From the NCBI RefSeq assembly GCF_007830155.1, contig NZ_VLKY01000009.1, positions 1-64,000 of the forward strand: DNA of 64,000 nucleotides, given 5' to 3'. Made by a program: the position numbers and the translations under genes. Under the pieces are notes generated by a model. That model searched no databases and had not been told where the DNA came from. It saw nothing but the letters and a program-made list of their open reading frames with translations. Numbering within the stretch: the first letter of the stretch is position 1; every line of letters begins with the position of its first letter. The DNA is from Pseudomonas duriflava. GTDB taxonomy: Bacteria; Pseudomonadota; Gammaproteobacteria; Pseudomonadales; Pseudomonadaceae. Below are positions 63,082 to 64,000 of this stretch, in pieces.

Positions 63082-64000
63082 TTAGACCAGAAGCCCCTGC
63101 AGGATCTCCAGCGTGTCGGCTTCCTCGACAGGCTTATCGTGTCGCCAGCGCAGCATGCGGGGGAAGCGTACGGCCACGCCACTCTTATGACGAGTAGAGA
63201 GGGCAATGCCTTCGAAGCCCAGCTCGAATACGAGGGTCGGTTCGACGCTGCGCACCGGGCCGAATTTTTCGACGGTTGTCTTGCGAACGATAGCGTCGAC
63301 CTTGCGCATTTCTTCGTCGGTCAGGCCGGAGTACGCCTTGGCGAAAGGCACCAAGGTACGATCCTTCGTGCCGGGTGGGCCATCCCATACGGCAAACGTA
63401 TAGTCGGTATAGAGACTGGCGCGGCGGCCATGTCCACGTTGGGCATAGATAAGGACGGCATCGACAGAAAACGGGTCGATCTTCCATTTCCACCAGGTGC
63501 CCATGTCCTTTGTTCGTCCAACGCCATAGAGCGAGTCCCGTGCTTTGAGCATCATGCCTTCTACGCCCAAGGTGCGGGAAGCTTCCCGTTGCTGGGCAAG
63601 ATCCTGCCAGTCCTTTCCAGTAAGCAAGGGCGAGGGGCGAAGTAGCGGACTGTTACACGCTGCTGTAACGGCTTCAAGCTGAGCGCGGCGTTCATGTTGC
63701 GGGCGGCTACGCCAGTCTTGACCCTGCCACTCCAGAAGATCGTAGGCCAGGATTACGACGGGCACGTCTTCGAGCAGTTTCTTGCTCAAGGTCTTACGAC
63801 CTATGCGCTGTTGCAGGAGCGCGAAGGGTTTAACGCCGAAGGGAATAGGCTCGCCCGGCGCATGCTCGGCCTGCTGGTGCGTAACTTCTTTGCTGCTCAT
63901 GAGCAGGTCGGGGGTTTCTTCATCTTTCCAGACTACGATCTCACCGTCGATAACCGTACCGTCGGGCAACCCGGCTGCCAGCGCATGAAGTTCAGGGAAG
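63082..64000 (-). CDS. ATP-dependent DNA ligase, 5' end outside the window
   Basis: The frame is open to the window edge (FPELHALAAGLPDGT...), so the N-terminal part with the KxDG lysine is missing. Visible motifs are DGEIVVW (motif III), EGMMLKARDS (motif IV), WWKWKIDPFSVDAVLI (motif V), and the OB-fold region LVPFAKAYSGLTD. The C-terminal part matches the ligase-associated repair enzyme (LigB/LPDB type). It is oriented as PdeM and Lhr are, but is separated from them by the aot operon and three plus-strand genes. Confidence 0.93.
   Translation of the reverse strand, partial: FPELHALAAGLPDGTVIDGEIVVWKDEETPDLLMSSKEVTHQQAEHAPGEPIPFGVKPFALLQQRIGRKTLSKKLLEDVPVVILAYDLLEWQGQDWRSRPQHERRAQLEAVTAACNSPLLRPSPLLTGKDWQDLAQQREASRTLGVEGMMLKARDSLYGVGRTKDMGTWWKWKIDPFSVDAVLIYAQRGHGRRASLYTDYTFAVWDGPPGTKDRTLVPFAKAYSGLTDEEMRKVDAIVRKTTVEKFGPVRSVEPTLVFELGFEGIALSTRHKSGVAVRFPRMLRWRHDKPVEEADTLEILQGLLV

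Noticed and set aside
1-64000. CRISPR arrays and insertion sequences
   Set aside because: No regularly spaced direct repeats and no transposase gene were seen. The regular repeats at 33767-34822 are coding curlin repeats.

Overview
The window is gammaproteobacterial DNA of moderate GC. It holds the late half of a lambda-like siphoprophage next to ssrA, followed by about 38 kb of host chromosome. The host call rests on three things: a tmRNA with the tag ANDDNYALAA, an aotJQMOP-type basic amino-acid transport operon as in Pseudomonas, and an enterobacterial/Pantoea-style carotenoid cluster. A Pseudomonas or Halomonadaceae-like bacterium fits; the genus cannot be fixed from this sequence.

Region 1 (1 to about 26.1 kb) is the prophage late operon, all on the + strand except one gene. 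The order is lambda R-type endolysin (its ATG begins one base before the window), nested Rz/Rz1 spanins, a glycoside hydrolase family 5 enzyme, small proteins, small and large terminase, DUF4055 portal, Mu F/SPP1 gp7-type head protein, scaffold, capsid, head-tail connectors, tail terminator, tail tube, a tail chaperone pair joined by a probable -1 frameshift, a BamE-like lipoprotein, tape measure, minor tail proteins, NlpC/P60 peptidase, J-like tip protein and three fibre/spike proteins, one with an SGNH esterase domain. A minus-strand gene with an antitoxin-like N-terminus and its own promoter and operators sits inside the head genes. Integrase and early genes lie outside the window. The prophage ends at the 3' end of ssrA.

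Region 2 (26.1 to 37.5 kb) holds ssrA, a KtrAB potassium uptake pair, an MFS anion symporter, and a gene-poor stretch with a candidate small RNA and small orphan proteins. A curlin-repeat amyloid gene there is flanked by two divergent paralogous small genes of unknown function. A secreted phytase-like esterase and tRNA-Pro(CGG) follow.

Region 3 (37.5 to 51.6 kb) carries molybdenum-cofactor genes (mobA, moaB-moeA), a YegS lipid kinase, crtZ, a diguanylate cyclase, an orphan gluconate dehydrogenase gamma-type subunit, and the carotenoid genes. idi(type 2)-crtX-crtY-crtI-crtB form one operon and crtE is divergent from it. The set predicts zeaxanthin and its glucosides. A 17-bp sequence is repeated twice between crtE and idi.

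Region 4 (51.7 to 64 kb) holds a dispersed ligase-associated DNA repair set: PdeM-type phosphoesterase, Lhr-like helicase and an ATP-dependent DNA ligase cut by the window edge. It is interrupted by a class D beta-lactamase-like gene that has lost its catalytic residues and by the aotJQMOP operon. A VanY-like peptidase, a small membrane protein and a DUF2726 protein complete the window.
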